Shown here one piece after another: positions 1 to 10,747 of a stretch of 64,000 nt of DNA (the stretch's first letter is position 1; every line of letters begins with the position of its first letter). The position numbers were made by a program, and so were the translations under genes. Under the pieces are notes generated by a model. It saw nothing but the letters and a program-made list of their open reading frames with translations. It ran no database searches and was not told the origin of the DNA. The DNA comes from Caprimulgus europaeus (Eukaryota > Chordata > Aves > Caprimulgiformes > Caprimulgidae). Where the stretch lies: NCBI GenBank assembly GCA_907165065.1, contig OU015523.1, forward strand, positions 42,955,702 through 43,019,701. The letters run 5' to 3'.

Positions 1-693
1 AGTTCTTGCTTGCTTCTAGTTTGACCACAAAAAAAATTTCTAACTAGTATGCCTACTTTGAAAAAAAAGTCACACCAGCAGCTTTGAAAATTAAGGCTAG
101 AGGCTCTATCAAAGGAAGAAAAATTCTTCTCCACTTCAAACTACTTGAGAGAGATTGTTAGTCTCCTGTGGCACCAATGAGATGTTGATAGAAACCCAAA
201 AGGCCTCATATATGCTCTATGGAAAGGGGAAAAAGAAGATTTTGTAACAGTATGAGGCGTTCAATTTCTCCACATGATACTTACCATGACAGGAGCGTTC
301 TGGAGATGAGCAATTTGGGGTGCAATTGGACATCCGTAATGGGTTCACAAAACGTGCTTATCTTGGCATACACAAGGTAGTACTCAAAACAATGCATTTT
401 AGGTTTTGCAGGATGATTCAGAAACCTTGCTAATGATAACTAACCAATTTCACATGTTCCTATTTTCAAGGAGCAAGCAATTCTGAAAACAAGCCTTTGA
501 TTTTTCTCACTGTAGAGTCAGGTTATCTAGGCTATGGCAGGCTTTATATACATACACATATATATATTATACATGCATATGGGTATATATGTACATATAT
601 ATGCATGTGTCTGTGTGCTGTCCTCTGCCCAGGCCAATTTCAGAAGCAAAGTATTCCTCTGGGCTTTCTATGTACAGGAAGCCTGTGGTGCAG
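1..693. other. Unique noncoding sequence left of first LTR
   Basis: I see no gene, splice-bounded exon or recognisable transposon here. The only structure is a low-complexity TA/CA-rich tract near 543-618. The open frames crossing the stretch are short and lack coding character. Confidence 0.6.
543..618. repeat. TA/CA-rich low-complexity tract
   Basis: This is an irregular run of tata, caca, tgta and tgca steps, and pure dinucleotide runs stay short. It looks like a decayed (TA)n/(CA)n microsatellite. A length difference between individuals would be expected if part of it is still unstable. Confidence 0.65.
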
Positions 694-1847
694 TGCATTG
701 GGTTTGCATGGCAAGGGTTTGGTAGCGGGGGGGACATGGGGTGGCTTCTGTGAGAGAAGCTGCCAGAAGCTTCCCCCATGTCCGACCCGACACAGCCAAT
801 GCCAGCCGGCTACAAGATGGACCCGCCGCTGGCCAAGGCCGAGCCCATCAGTAACACCTCTGTGATAACATAATTAAGAAAAAAAAAGGAAGAGAGGGAA
901 GAAAAAAGCTGCACACTTTGCAGCTAGAGAGAGGAGTGAGAAGGTGTGAGATAAACAACTCCACAGACACCAAGATCAGTGAAGAAGGAGGGGGAGCAGG
1001 TGCTCCAGGAGCCAGAGCAGAGATTCCCCTGCAGCCTGTGGTGAAGACCATGGTGAGGCAGCTGTCTCCCTGTAGCCCATGGAGGTCCATGGAGGAGCAG
1101 ATGACCACCTGTAGCCCATGGAGGACCCCACGCTGGAGCAGGTGGATGCCCAAGGGAGGCTGTGACCCTGCGGGAAGCCCGCTCTGGAGCAGGTTCCTGT
1201 CAGGACCTGTAGCCCGTGGAGAGAGGAGCCCACGCTGGAGCAGGTTTGCTGGCAGGACTTGTGACCCCGTGGGGGACCCGCGCTGGAGCAGTCCCTTCCT
1301 GAAGGACTGCACCCCGTGGAAAGGACCCAGGCTGGAGCAGTTGGAGAAGAACTGTCAGTCATGGGAAGGACTCACGTTGGAGAAGTTGGTGGAGGACTGT
1401 CTCCCGTGAGAGGGACCCCACGCTGGTGTGGGGGAAGGAGTCCCCCATCTGAGGGGGAAGGAGTGGCAGAAACAATGTGTGATGAACTGACCGCAACCCC
1501 CATCCCCTGTCCTCCTGTTCTGCTGACAGGGAGGAGGTGGAAATTGGGAGAGAAGTTAAGCCCAGGAAGAAGGGAGGGGTGGGAGGAGGTGTTTTAAGAT
1601 TTGGTTTTACTTCTCATTATCCTCTTGTCTGATTGGTAATGAATTAAATTTGGGTTTGTTTTTTTTTTCCCCCCCCAAGTCAAGTCCATTTTGCTTGTGC
1701 CAGTAATTGGTGAGTGATCTCTCTCCATCCCTATCTCCACTCACAAGGCTTTCGTTATATTTTTCTCCCCCTGCCCAGTTGAGGAGGGGGAGTGATAGAG
1801 TGGGCTTTGGTGGGCATCTGGCATCTAGCCAGGGTCAACCCACCACA
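694..1847 (+). mobile_element. Solo LTR, ERVL-like family, copy 1
   Basis: This 1.15-kb element starts TGCATTGGGTTTGCATGG and ends GGGTCAACCCACCACA, giving TG...CA termini. It aligns almost end to end with the element at 19918-21069 in the same orientation. Both carry the block CTGCCAGAAGCTTCCCCCATG, an A-rich tract, an irregular repeat array and a pyrimidine-rich 3' third. Where copy 2 has a poly(A) signal AATAAA, this copy has AATGAA (1638-1643). Flanking pentamers are TGCAG (689-693) and GCCAG (1848-1852), so any target duplication has decayed. No gag, pol or env sequence adjoins it, hence a solo LTR. Open frames inside, including 163 codons at 918-1409, are most simply noncoding. The ERVL assignment rests on copy 2's 5-bp duplication and is inference. 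Confidence 0.85.
1072..1444 (+). repeat. LTR-internal irregular minisatellite, copy 1
   Basis: There are about eight imperfect units, each opening with a variant of GTAGCCCGTGG or GTGACCCCG and carrying a core like CGCTGGAGCAGG. Unit starts fall near 1072, 1111, 1162, 1209, 1261, 1309, 1354 and 1399. The spacings of 39, 51, 47, 52, 48, 45 and 45 bp are essentially the same as in the other copy, so the array was fixed in the master LTR before the copies dispersed. Confidence 0.8.
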
Positions 1848-4800
1848 GCCAGCAAGACACAAAGTCACCAATCTAGTTACAAAGTTTCCAGAATATCACC
1901 ACGATTCATTTGTCTGAAAATTTTGGTCCTGCTGAGCCTTCTGAGACCTGTGGAGTTGAAGGTGGGCTGCTGTTCAGCCAGCCTTAATCTCCTTTCCCGT
2001 TTGCACACCTTTTAAATTGCTCAGATTGTTTTATTTCATGTTTATTGTAATTTTTCTTAGTTCTTTGTATCCCAACAGCATTCGGCTATTCACAAGAACA
2101 AAGATCTACTCCTTGAAAGGGCTTACTCTGTTTACATTTGCTTTATCACTTCTTTTTCCCCTTTTGTATGGGGTTTCTCAAAGATTTTCTTTGAAGGCCT
2201 CAATACTTCACTCGTATTATGCACATAAGCCAGCTACTCTTCAAGAGGACCTCTGGTATCTTAGAAATGTTGCAGAGGCTTTGATCAACTGATAACAGTG
2301 TTCACCATATATTGCCCCTCCCAACCATGTCAGCTATTCTCAACATGTTTTGCGTTGCATAACTTCACCATGAAATCTAAATAATCCTTTTTATTTAGAG
2401 AAGTGCAGAAAGATTTTTGGCAAGTCATGAAACTTTGAAATGCAGTGTCTTTCTTACTGATGGAATTGATACTTTTCCTTCCAAAATAGTCAAGAACTGT
2501 AATAAGATTCATATATTATGTTTTTTAAGGAAACCAAGAATTACAGCAATCAATCACTAATGCTACTTTGTATTGCAGCAGCACCTAAAAGTTATTTGAC
2601 AGTTTTGAATTATTGGAGAGTATAGTTATCTTTGGGAAACACTTGTAAATTTAATTGTTTTCAAAATTGTTATTATTTAGCACCACATATAACAGCTCTC
2701 TATAGATAAACATATGCTTTCACACAGGCTGGACCTGTTATCCCAGATCACAGAATTCCAATGTCTATTAGATTTTACAGTAATTATTATCTCTGAGCGC
2801 ATAAAGTGAAGAATATTGAAATCAGTCAAGAAATAATTTAAATCCACAGTGTTCACATGCAGCAATCTTTGACTTGTAGCACAGCATGAATTTGAGAGAT
2901 GACATTTCAGAAGAAGGATGGGGGAAACTTACTCAAAGTAATTCTGTGAAGCCCAGGTAGTTTTGCAAGCCAGGATGAATTCTTCTATGTTTTGAACACT
3001 GGGGTAGAGGAGATCATCTGTGTCTGTCAGTCCCATCAAATAGCTTCCTTCTAACTCAACAAAATTGCACCTGAAAACCAGTCAGGTTTTAGCATTGCCA
3101 CTGCAAAGCTTTTCCAGAGCAGGAGATCTGCAGACTCCTAATTCCCACACAGAATTTATCCACCCCACTGCCGATGTGACTTTAAGCAGTTCATTTCCTT
3201 CCCTCATGGATCCATGAACAGTATGCATGTTCCCTCCTGTCTTTCATCTTGCTGGGCTAAATGCACACATGCCTTTAATTTCTTCTTACAGGATAGCCTT
3301 TCCAAAGAAGAGGGATGCTTTCTCAGATAGCTTTCTGTGATACCTTCATTCAAAAGTGTTTTCCTCTAGTAGAGAGCGTACTGTTTGCACACAAGATTCT
3401 GCCATTTCTTTAGTATTTATTTGTAAAAATGTGAAAGGTGAATATCTATTCAATATAGTGCATTGTTTTACTGAGTTTCTGGTAAGTTTTTCTGTTTGTT
3501 TACATGATAGTAAAATATTTTCCATCATACTTTCTATGTCCACACATTCTGTTTCATGTGCAACCCACTCTGTGCCTTACACTTTCCTGTGCACAGCTAG
3601 TGAGGAACACTATGACCTTTATTAAAAGCCATGAGAACATGTCCAAACAATGCAAATGAACTAGGAGATCTTCCTTATTTAAGTGCTTTAATAAATTCCC
3701 TAAGGTAGAGGAAGCTGACCTCTGAAACTTATCTCTATATTAAAACTTTTCCTTCCAATCTAGTGAATGCTTGACCTTCTAAACTAGGCTCCCTTTTTTT
3801 AGGAGAAAGAAAAGCAAACCAATGCAATGGCTTTTCCTTCTCCATCTTACACACAAAGAGGATAAAGAATCCCTACCTGTATGACTAGCAGAAGTCCTTG
3901 ATGCGATGTATACAAGCAGCCCAAGGGCAAGGAGACCACTAATGGTGTTTTTTCCATATTTGAGTGTGCTAACGGCTGTTTTCAGGCACAGTCTATTTCT
4001 AATATCAAAGAAAGGAGTAAATAAAATTGAGCATTCACATTTACAACACACTTTTTCCTGTGGGGTACTGTTCTGTGCGTACTTCCTTTGAAGTATTTTC
4101 TGCTCTTCTCATAGATTTTTCAGTACATGTTGATGTGACAGGAAAGCTGACAGGATACTAAGAGTTTAAGGGTTTAAAACCTGACCAGAAGCCCACAGAA
4201 GTCTGTAGGAATCTTTCCGTTGCCTTTTGTGGGGTCTAAATCTTTTCTTTAATAAACTGCCCAGATGAACGCTGGGTTTTGGATATCCCCTGATCATAGG
4301 TATACTTGGTTCTTTTTCCTTTAATTTCTCTCTTACTTTTTGCCAGCTAGACTTTCTGTCAGCCACTTCCATTTTTTTCTTGTTTTACGATGTGAAAGAG
4401 CTCCTGTATTGGAAACCCAGATCTCTCAAGTCCATATCAAAAATCAACCCTCTTTAGTTTCTGAAGCAGAAGCACACATGTGATGGTGCCTTTGACAAGC
4501 AATGGGTAAAAGTCACTGCACAGGTGAGGACATGTAGAACTAGCAGAGGAAATAGATTAATGCTAAATTACTGAAGTTATGCATGTGATCCAATTGGTTT
4601 AGTAGTCAAGCTGGAAAAACAGATTTGAAACTACTTAAATATAGCACAGGAGGACTCTGTGGTCAGGACTCCATTATAAGCAGTTTTCCAGGGTAGGCTG
4701 AAGTCTGGAGAGCAAGAACTTGATCTCACAGGTGCATGGCAGTTCTGCACTCAAGAGACTTTCCTTCTTGGATGTGTACCCTGGTCCTCTGTGCTTCCTT

Positions 4801-6070
4801 CTCAACTCTGTCCTTCCTGCCAAGGCCATCCTGACTTGGGGAGCAACAGTCCTTGCTGTGGGGCCTGCTGAGCACTCCCGAGCTTCCACTCCTGCAAAGA
4901 ACTGACCTAAGAATGATTTGGTAGAAATTTTCCAACTCCATATCTGAGGGGGAAACAAAATAAAGATTACTTTTTTATTTTTTAATTGCAATGGGTCTGG
5001 TGTAATTGCGTGTGTATGTATGCAGGGATGTATTTACATAGACAGCTTTTTCTTTACTTCCTTCTTTCTGATAAAAGGTTCTGGATATTTGATTTTCTTT
5101 CCATTGTTCTGAAAATCAAAACAAACAAAACATGATGAAAGCTTGTCCTCTTTCCTTGTACCAATAACACAGATTAAAAACTGTGAAGAAACTGGAAAAT
5201 AGAAAGAGGATTTAATAATTTCAGCTTAAAATACGTGAAGTTAGAAGAGATAGCTAAACAAGGTACAGGAAGGACCTCTCATAGGGAAGACCTTCAATAG
5301 TCTTTAAAAACTCGCATTTTAGGGCAGAAAGTACACTGTGCTCTCTCAATTGCCTTCTGAATATTCCATAACATTTATTCTTCTGGTTAGCACAGAGACA
5401 GGAGAAACAAAGGAAGGTTCCTGTATTTCTAAAGATATCTACAGTATATTGCATCTAGGTTTTCCAGGTCACAAATCACTGAAGTCTGTGAAAAGCCAAC
5501 TTTTGTTGGTTTATAGAAGATAATTCTAAAAATTATTTGTTCTCTCCTTCTTGGACTTTGTACATTTGAACTCATTATAAGTAAGCCAGACAACAAATGA
5601 GATATGAGAAATATCAGTAAAATATTCTAAAATTACACAACATTTCCGGTTTTACTGTGAACTTTGACATATCCTGAATATGTAATATCATGATACTGGA
5701 TGATTTACAGGCATTCTTTTAGCAAAGTCTATCTGCAGATTTCTACTTTTGGTAACATGCTGTCCTAAACTTATTCATATAAAACTTTCATGTCACCTTC
5801 ATGTATCACTTCATCATTTATACATTAGTTATTAAGATAAATGAGGGATAAATACTCTCGGTAGTGGGAAGAGATATTAAGGAAAAAATACGATGCAGTT
5901 AAGCTCGGTTTTTTTGCGTTTTGTTTTTTTTAAGTTAGACAGTGGAAACAACAGGAACTAGCAGCAAGTCACACATGAGTTCAATGCCTGGATAAGAAAT
6001 CAGACTTTATGGAAGGGGAAACTGTGCTACATATTGCTTTACCAGTGAGAAATGTGACCATCAGAAAAAG
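1848..6070. other. Unique noncoding stretch with one exon candidate
   Basis: Apart from the possible exon at 2933-3070, I recognise no gene or repeat in these 4.2 kb. The sequence is AT-rich with ordinary short homopolymers. A moderately GC-richer block at about 4680-4910 has open frames on both strands but no splice context or family resemblance that I can support. Confidence 0.5.
2933..3070 (-). CDS. Candidate internal coding exon, unidentified gene
   Basis: On the minus strand a 138-nt segment is bounded by a good acceptor (ACTGGTTTTCAG just upstream) and a consensus donor (GA|GTAAGT). One frame is open across all 45 complete codons and the other two contain stops. It would be a symmetric phase 2-2 exon. 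The predicted peptide begins CNFVELEGSYLMG, continues with LTDTDDLLYPSVQN and ends with a WASQNYF segment. It is mixed acidic and hydrophobic, with no membrane helix. I do not recognise the family. No phase-compatible neighbouring exon was found nearby on this strand, which weakens the call. An open frame of this length can arise by chance, so the support is the combination of both splice sites with protein-like composition. It could also be an exon of a dead gene. Confidence 0.3.
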
Positions 6071-6226
6071 GCAGTGCGCACTGTGGAGTCACCATCCTTG
6101 GAGATATTCAAAAGCTGCCTGGACACAGTCCTGGACAACTAGCTCTAGGTGGCCCTGCTTGAGTGGGAGTGGTTGGATCAGATGACCTCCAGTGGCCCCT
6201 TCTCACCTCAGCTGTTTTGTGACTCC
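6071..6226 (+). mobile_element. CR1 LINE 3' end fragment
   Basis: The segment contains the standard CR1 3' tail in sense orientation: GTGGAGTCACCATCCTTGG, then a CTGGACACAGTCCTGGACAA block, then GGTTGGATCAGATGACCTCC, ending in a decayed TTTTGTGACTCC octamer. Only about 155 bp survive, as expected for a severely 5'-truncated CR1. It carries no usable reading frame. Confidence 0.85.
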
Positions 6227-6599
6227 CTAAATATCTAAAAGAAAAGCAAAAAAGCAGTAGGCACTGCTCCCAGAGCAGGTACCAGAACAGAGCACTTCTG
6301 TATTTTCACCGGGAATGCTACCAAAATCCACAGAAGAAGCTCTGAAGGTCTGGGAATATCCCTTTTCAGCCATAGCACAATGAAGTGCAGGAGTAAGGCA
6401 GGGAATATGGGAGCCTTGTTTCCACAGCCACCTTCACTATTACTTTCTGCACAACCTTGAAACCCTTAACTATTTTGCCATCCACTTTCCTAATCTGTAA
6501 TGAGTACTGGCTGACTTGAGAAATACTTTAAAAGACATAGCTGAAAAGTACTACTACTGTTACACTTATTATTACTTGTCCAATATATCTGACAGCTGT

Positions 6600-7375
6600 C
6601 CTGGGCAAATCGGTAGACTCTGCAATAAAGGAGAGCATTAGAGAAAACATGGAAAAATTGTTCTCTACAGCAGAAGAGCCCATATGGCTTTGTGAAGGGA
6701 AGTCATGCCGCACAAACCTGTCAAATCACTTTAGAAAAATCAGTGACTGTGAGGAAGGTATAATCTTGTCAATATACATGCTTGTATTTTTAAAGAGCTT
6801 TTGACAAAGTTCCTCATCCAAGGTTCATAAGAAACTAATTTGGCATTCATTAATAACTGATTAGAAGGCAGGGGACGAATGGTAGGACTAGTGGCCAGCC
6901 TTACAGTGATCAAGGTTATGTGTGGGATGCTACAGTGACGTGCAGTAACATCAGTGCTTTGCAATATCATCCTGAGAGATCTGAAAGTATGGGCAGCTAG
7001 TGAAGTGACAAATGTTTGCTGGTGTTATAAAATTAGGCAGGATAATAAAAACTAAAACCCATGAAGAATTAAAGCAAGACTTCATTGGTGAGCAATAAAA
7101 TTGTTAGTAAAATACTATGTTGATAAATGTAAAGTGATGCACCTGAGAAAAATAACTTCGCTCACATAATTATGAACTCTAAATGAGCAATTACAGCTCC
7201 AGAGGGAGAGAGGGGAATCACTGCCGTCAGCTCTGTGAAAACACCAGTTTAATAATCAGAAGGGGTCAAAATCAAAATAGAACAGTAGGAAAAAAGAAAT
7301 TGAAGGAAAAAGCTAGAAATTATGTTCCTTTGTGCCTCCAGTTGTACCCGCATCTTCGAAGCCATGTGTAATTTA
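6600..7375 (+). mobile_element. Ancient CR1-like LINE reverse transcriptase relic
   Basis: Fragmented CR1 RT homology appears in order on the plus strand. A segment near 6680 reads YGFVKGSHAAQTC, matching the 'G...KG..C.TNL' region. One near 6800 resembles 'FDKVPH'. One near 7110 reads VDKCKVMHL, matching the conserved '[11 protein letters not shown]' block. One near 7340 reads YPHLRSHV, matching 'RPHLEYCV'. Stops and frameshifts separate every piece. Divergence is far greater than in the other CR1 copies here, so this is an old subfamily insertion. Boundaries are approximate. Confidence 0.6.
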
Positions 7376-10115
7376 CGTCTTCCTAGATATAACCAAGTAT
7401 AGGAGAAGTGTGGTGTTCCCATTTTGCAAGGGGTGGATAATGCTCCTTCCCTGGGCAAGATGTCATTCTGTGGATTTACTACAGTGTAAAGTTTTTCTAA
7501 AGCAGTCAGGTGTGATGACAGGAAAAAACAAAACAAAACAAACCCTCTTTTATTTGAAATAGATAGGACTGTATATGGAGGAGGAGGTTTCAATAGCTGT
7601 ATGCATATCCCTGTGAATAACACGGAGAAGGTATATGAAGTACTTCTCGCAGAACAAGAACTGAAATCATCAGGCCATAGATTTAAACCAAATCAAAATA
7701 TTTCCCCCTGCACACACTCCCCAAAGTGCCTAACTAAACTGCAGAAACTCATTCCCACAGAATCATGCAAGGGCCAAAATGGAGAATATCTATTGTTGAC
7801 TATTAAGAGCACTGGCTTGAATATGTCCTCTAGTATTGAAATCCTGAAGACACTGATTGCAAGAATCTGGATCATTCTCTATTTCCCATTCTCATACATT
7901 TCTCCTTCATATCAGATACCAGCCTCAGTCAGCAGGAAAACCTTTGACCAAAGCTTTAATGATTTGTCTTTTGTACAAAACCTTGACTGATAATCCTTAG
8001 GTACGTTTTTCTAGACAGACAACCAGACCCTGTACCCAAGGGCTGTTTCCAAGTCCTTGTACAAGTGAGCTTTTTATGTAAAACCAAAGTTTTGACAGTA
8101 CATCCTGAACAAACATGAACCCCACGCTCCCAGCTATCCAAAAAGACCTCACCATTATGTTCAGCTACTGAATCCATCTGAAAGACAGAAAAGCTGTTGA
8201 ACAAACAAGCTCAGCTGGGCTGTTACTTTAACACAAGAAAACAACTTGTTCCAGGGAGTGCTGCCTGAGTCCAAGGGCTTCACAGGCTTACAAAACTGGA
8301 CCCTGCATGGGACTCATGCCCCCAGGCAGATCTCTTTCACTATTGGGTTTCAGGAAAGTAACCAGATATTGCCTGTTAGGAGAGATGTTGCTTAATAATT
8401 TTAAAGATAAATAAGTAGAGTATTATTAGCATTACAGAAGCAATCCTGCTACAGGAGGTATAATGAGAATGTAAAATATCTTTGGCTAGAGCAATTGCAG
8501 TAAAACCAGAAACTAAAGAGATAAATTGTTCTTTCTAAAATGGCTAGTTGTACAGATTGCCTCCACATTAGCCAAATAGTTGAGAAATAACTGTGCACTT
8601 GTAGGTATCTCATGGCTGAATTTCATCATGAATCTAAACTCCCAAAGATTAATTTTTCACTTTTATTCAATCTATTGAGTGATCTCATGAGTGAAAGTGA
8701 AGAAACAATCTGCAGTCAACGGGGCATTTAGTTTCATTATTCCATTTACTCACCTTCTTCCAGATTTTGACTTTTAGTAACTTCTGCTGAATTAAGTGAT
8801 GCAGATGGCTTGTAAACTATTCTTTGCTTTGGGGCTGTTCATTTGCTGTGGCCACTAAAGTGCTAGATTTTTCCATTATACTGAATGAGTGATCATCCTG
8901 ACCAGGTCAGGCTGCAGAGACACATAAAAAGAGAAAAGCTGAGTAATTGGTGCATGAGCTTTCTTGAAGACAGTGAGCTGAGCTTGTGGAGCTAGAGAAA
9001 TAGAGCCCTGGATTTTATGGAGTGTTTAAAAGCTTTTATTTTCTAGTAAAGCCTTTTACAGAATATCATAATTAGGAAAAAAAACCCAGCTACTGTATTA
9101 GTACAGGCTGGGATCAGATTAAAATTTAATTGTTGTCATATCTCATTCCCATGGGGTAGTCACAAATGGCATCTGCATACAAAATCCTAGCTGTGTGGAG
9201 AGCAACATAGAGCCATTACTGATTCCTTCAGGGAAAAAGTTACAGACAAAAAGTTCAATGTCATACAATAAACCACTATCTTTTTCCAAGGAAAAAGGAT
9301 AAAGAAAATGGAATGAAGTCAGATTAACTGATGTGAGCAAGAAAAGTTAAAGGACTTCCCTTGAGTGAGAAGGACCAGAAGGGTTAAAATGACATTCATG
9401 ATGATAGTGTCTCTCACAAGGCTTTTGCCAAATCACATAAATCGCACATAGGATATCCAGGTGCACCATTACCTGTATGTTGTAGAACAGCTCAGTCTTT
9501 CCACATAAAATAAGTAGTCCATATGCTTTTAGGAGTATCTACAATTCAATGAACTCTTCAAGGTAGTGATATCGTCCACTGAACTCTTCCAGGCAGAACA
9601 TGAGACCCAGACCCTCCACCATTACACTACATGGTAAAGTACTGAATCGTGTTCCTCTTTATACTTCACTTATTCAAAACAAGCCAAATCCCTTTCCCTA
9701 CCACTCACCTAGTAACCCTCCCTTTGCCCTGAACCCAAGTCACCCCTTCCCCTGAACCAAAGAGCAGGGCAATCAGCCATGTCACACACACCAAAGAACC
9801 CCATTGGTAAGTCTGCCATTCAAATAAACAAACAGAATGAAGGTAGATTACTGTTCCCTGACCTGAAACATTCAGTAAAGAGAAACAATTAGTACATATC
9901 ATCAAAATGCATTGTCAATGTAAAATGTGAATAACATGAGCAAAATCCTAGTTTCAGAGCTGGAAGATGGACTAATGGCACAGACTTCAGAGAAGGCAAG
10001 ACTTTCTTGTGTTCTTAAAAGGCACATGTGTGTATATGGGCTGAGATTTTTGTAGCTTTGATGTCCAGAAAAAGAACATTTTTTTTTAATTACTAGTTTC
10101 TGGGTATCCACCTTG
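7376..10115. other. Noncoding stretch, nothing recognised
   Basis: I see no gene or identifiable transposon in these 2.7 kb. Minor items are an A-rich CAAAA-type tract near 7524-7545 and a local 17-bp near-duplication of TGAACTCTTC-type sequence (9550-9566 and 9580-9596). The 129-codon open frame at 7601-7990 has no family resemblance or splice context. Confidence 0.5.
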
Positions 10116-10120
10116 AGACA

Positions 10121-10742
10121 TGTCCTGGTTTCAACTGGGATAGAGCTAATTTTCTTCTTAGTAGCTAGAATAGTTGTGTTTTGGTTTCAGAGCGGGATTT
10201 GGTATGAGAAGAATGTTGATAATATACTGATGGCTTTGGTTGTTGCTGGGAAATCAAGGACTTTCCAGCTTCCCAAGTTTTCCTAGTCTGCAGATGTAGA
10301 AGAAACTGATGGGGTAGGAGCATAGTAAATTAGCAGACCCAAATTGTCTTTTGGATGTACCAATGAGATATTCCATATCATATAAAGTCTTGTCCATCAT
10401 ATAAATGAGGGCTGGCTGGGAAGAGGGATTCTCTCTCTCTTCCAGACTTGTGGTTTCTGGTTCATGATTTTTTTTTTGCTCCTGTTGGCAGGTGGTGAGC
10501 AATTGTGCTGTTCATCACTTATTTATATTAATTTATATGTACTATTATTATCATTCTCATTACTATTATTATTATTTTTAAAGTTTATTTTATTCCAATT
10601 ATTAAATTGTTCTTATCTCAATGTATGAGTCTCCTTTCCTTTAACACTTTAACTGTCTCCCCTATTCCCTGGTTGGGGGCAGGGTGTGGAGTAAGCGAGT
10701 GGCTATGTGTTTTTTGGCTGCTAGACAAGTTAAACTATGACA
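10121..10742 (+). mobile_element. Solo LTR, second ERVL-like family
   Basis: A 622-bp element begins TGTCCTGGTTTCAACTGGG and ends TTAAACTATGACA. It is flanked by a perfect 5-bp target duplication, AGACA (10116-10120 and 10743-10747). It shares its plan with 47019-47634: a GATAGAG...TAATTTTCT start, GTATGAGAAGAATGTTGAT, CAATGAGATATTCCAT, a TTATTAT-rich tract, and a terminal TTGGCTGC...CA region. The 5-bp duplication fits class III (ERVL) endogenous retroviruses. Class I usually makes 4 bp and class II usually makes 6 bp. No internal retroviral region adjoins it. Short open frames inside are not coding. Confidence 0.88.
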
Positions 10743-10747
10743 AGACA

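Noticed and set aside
3877..3998. Minus-strand exon with a membrane-like segment (ISGLLALGLLVYIAS) and ATACAG|GTAGGG donor
   Set aside because: The 3' phase does not join the nearby 2933-3070 candidate without an immediate stop, the acceptor is only moderate, and no family is recognised.
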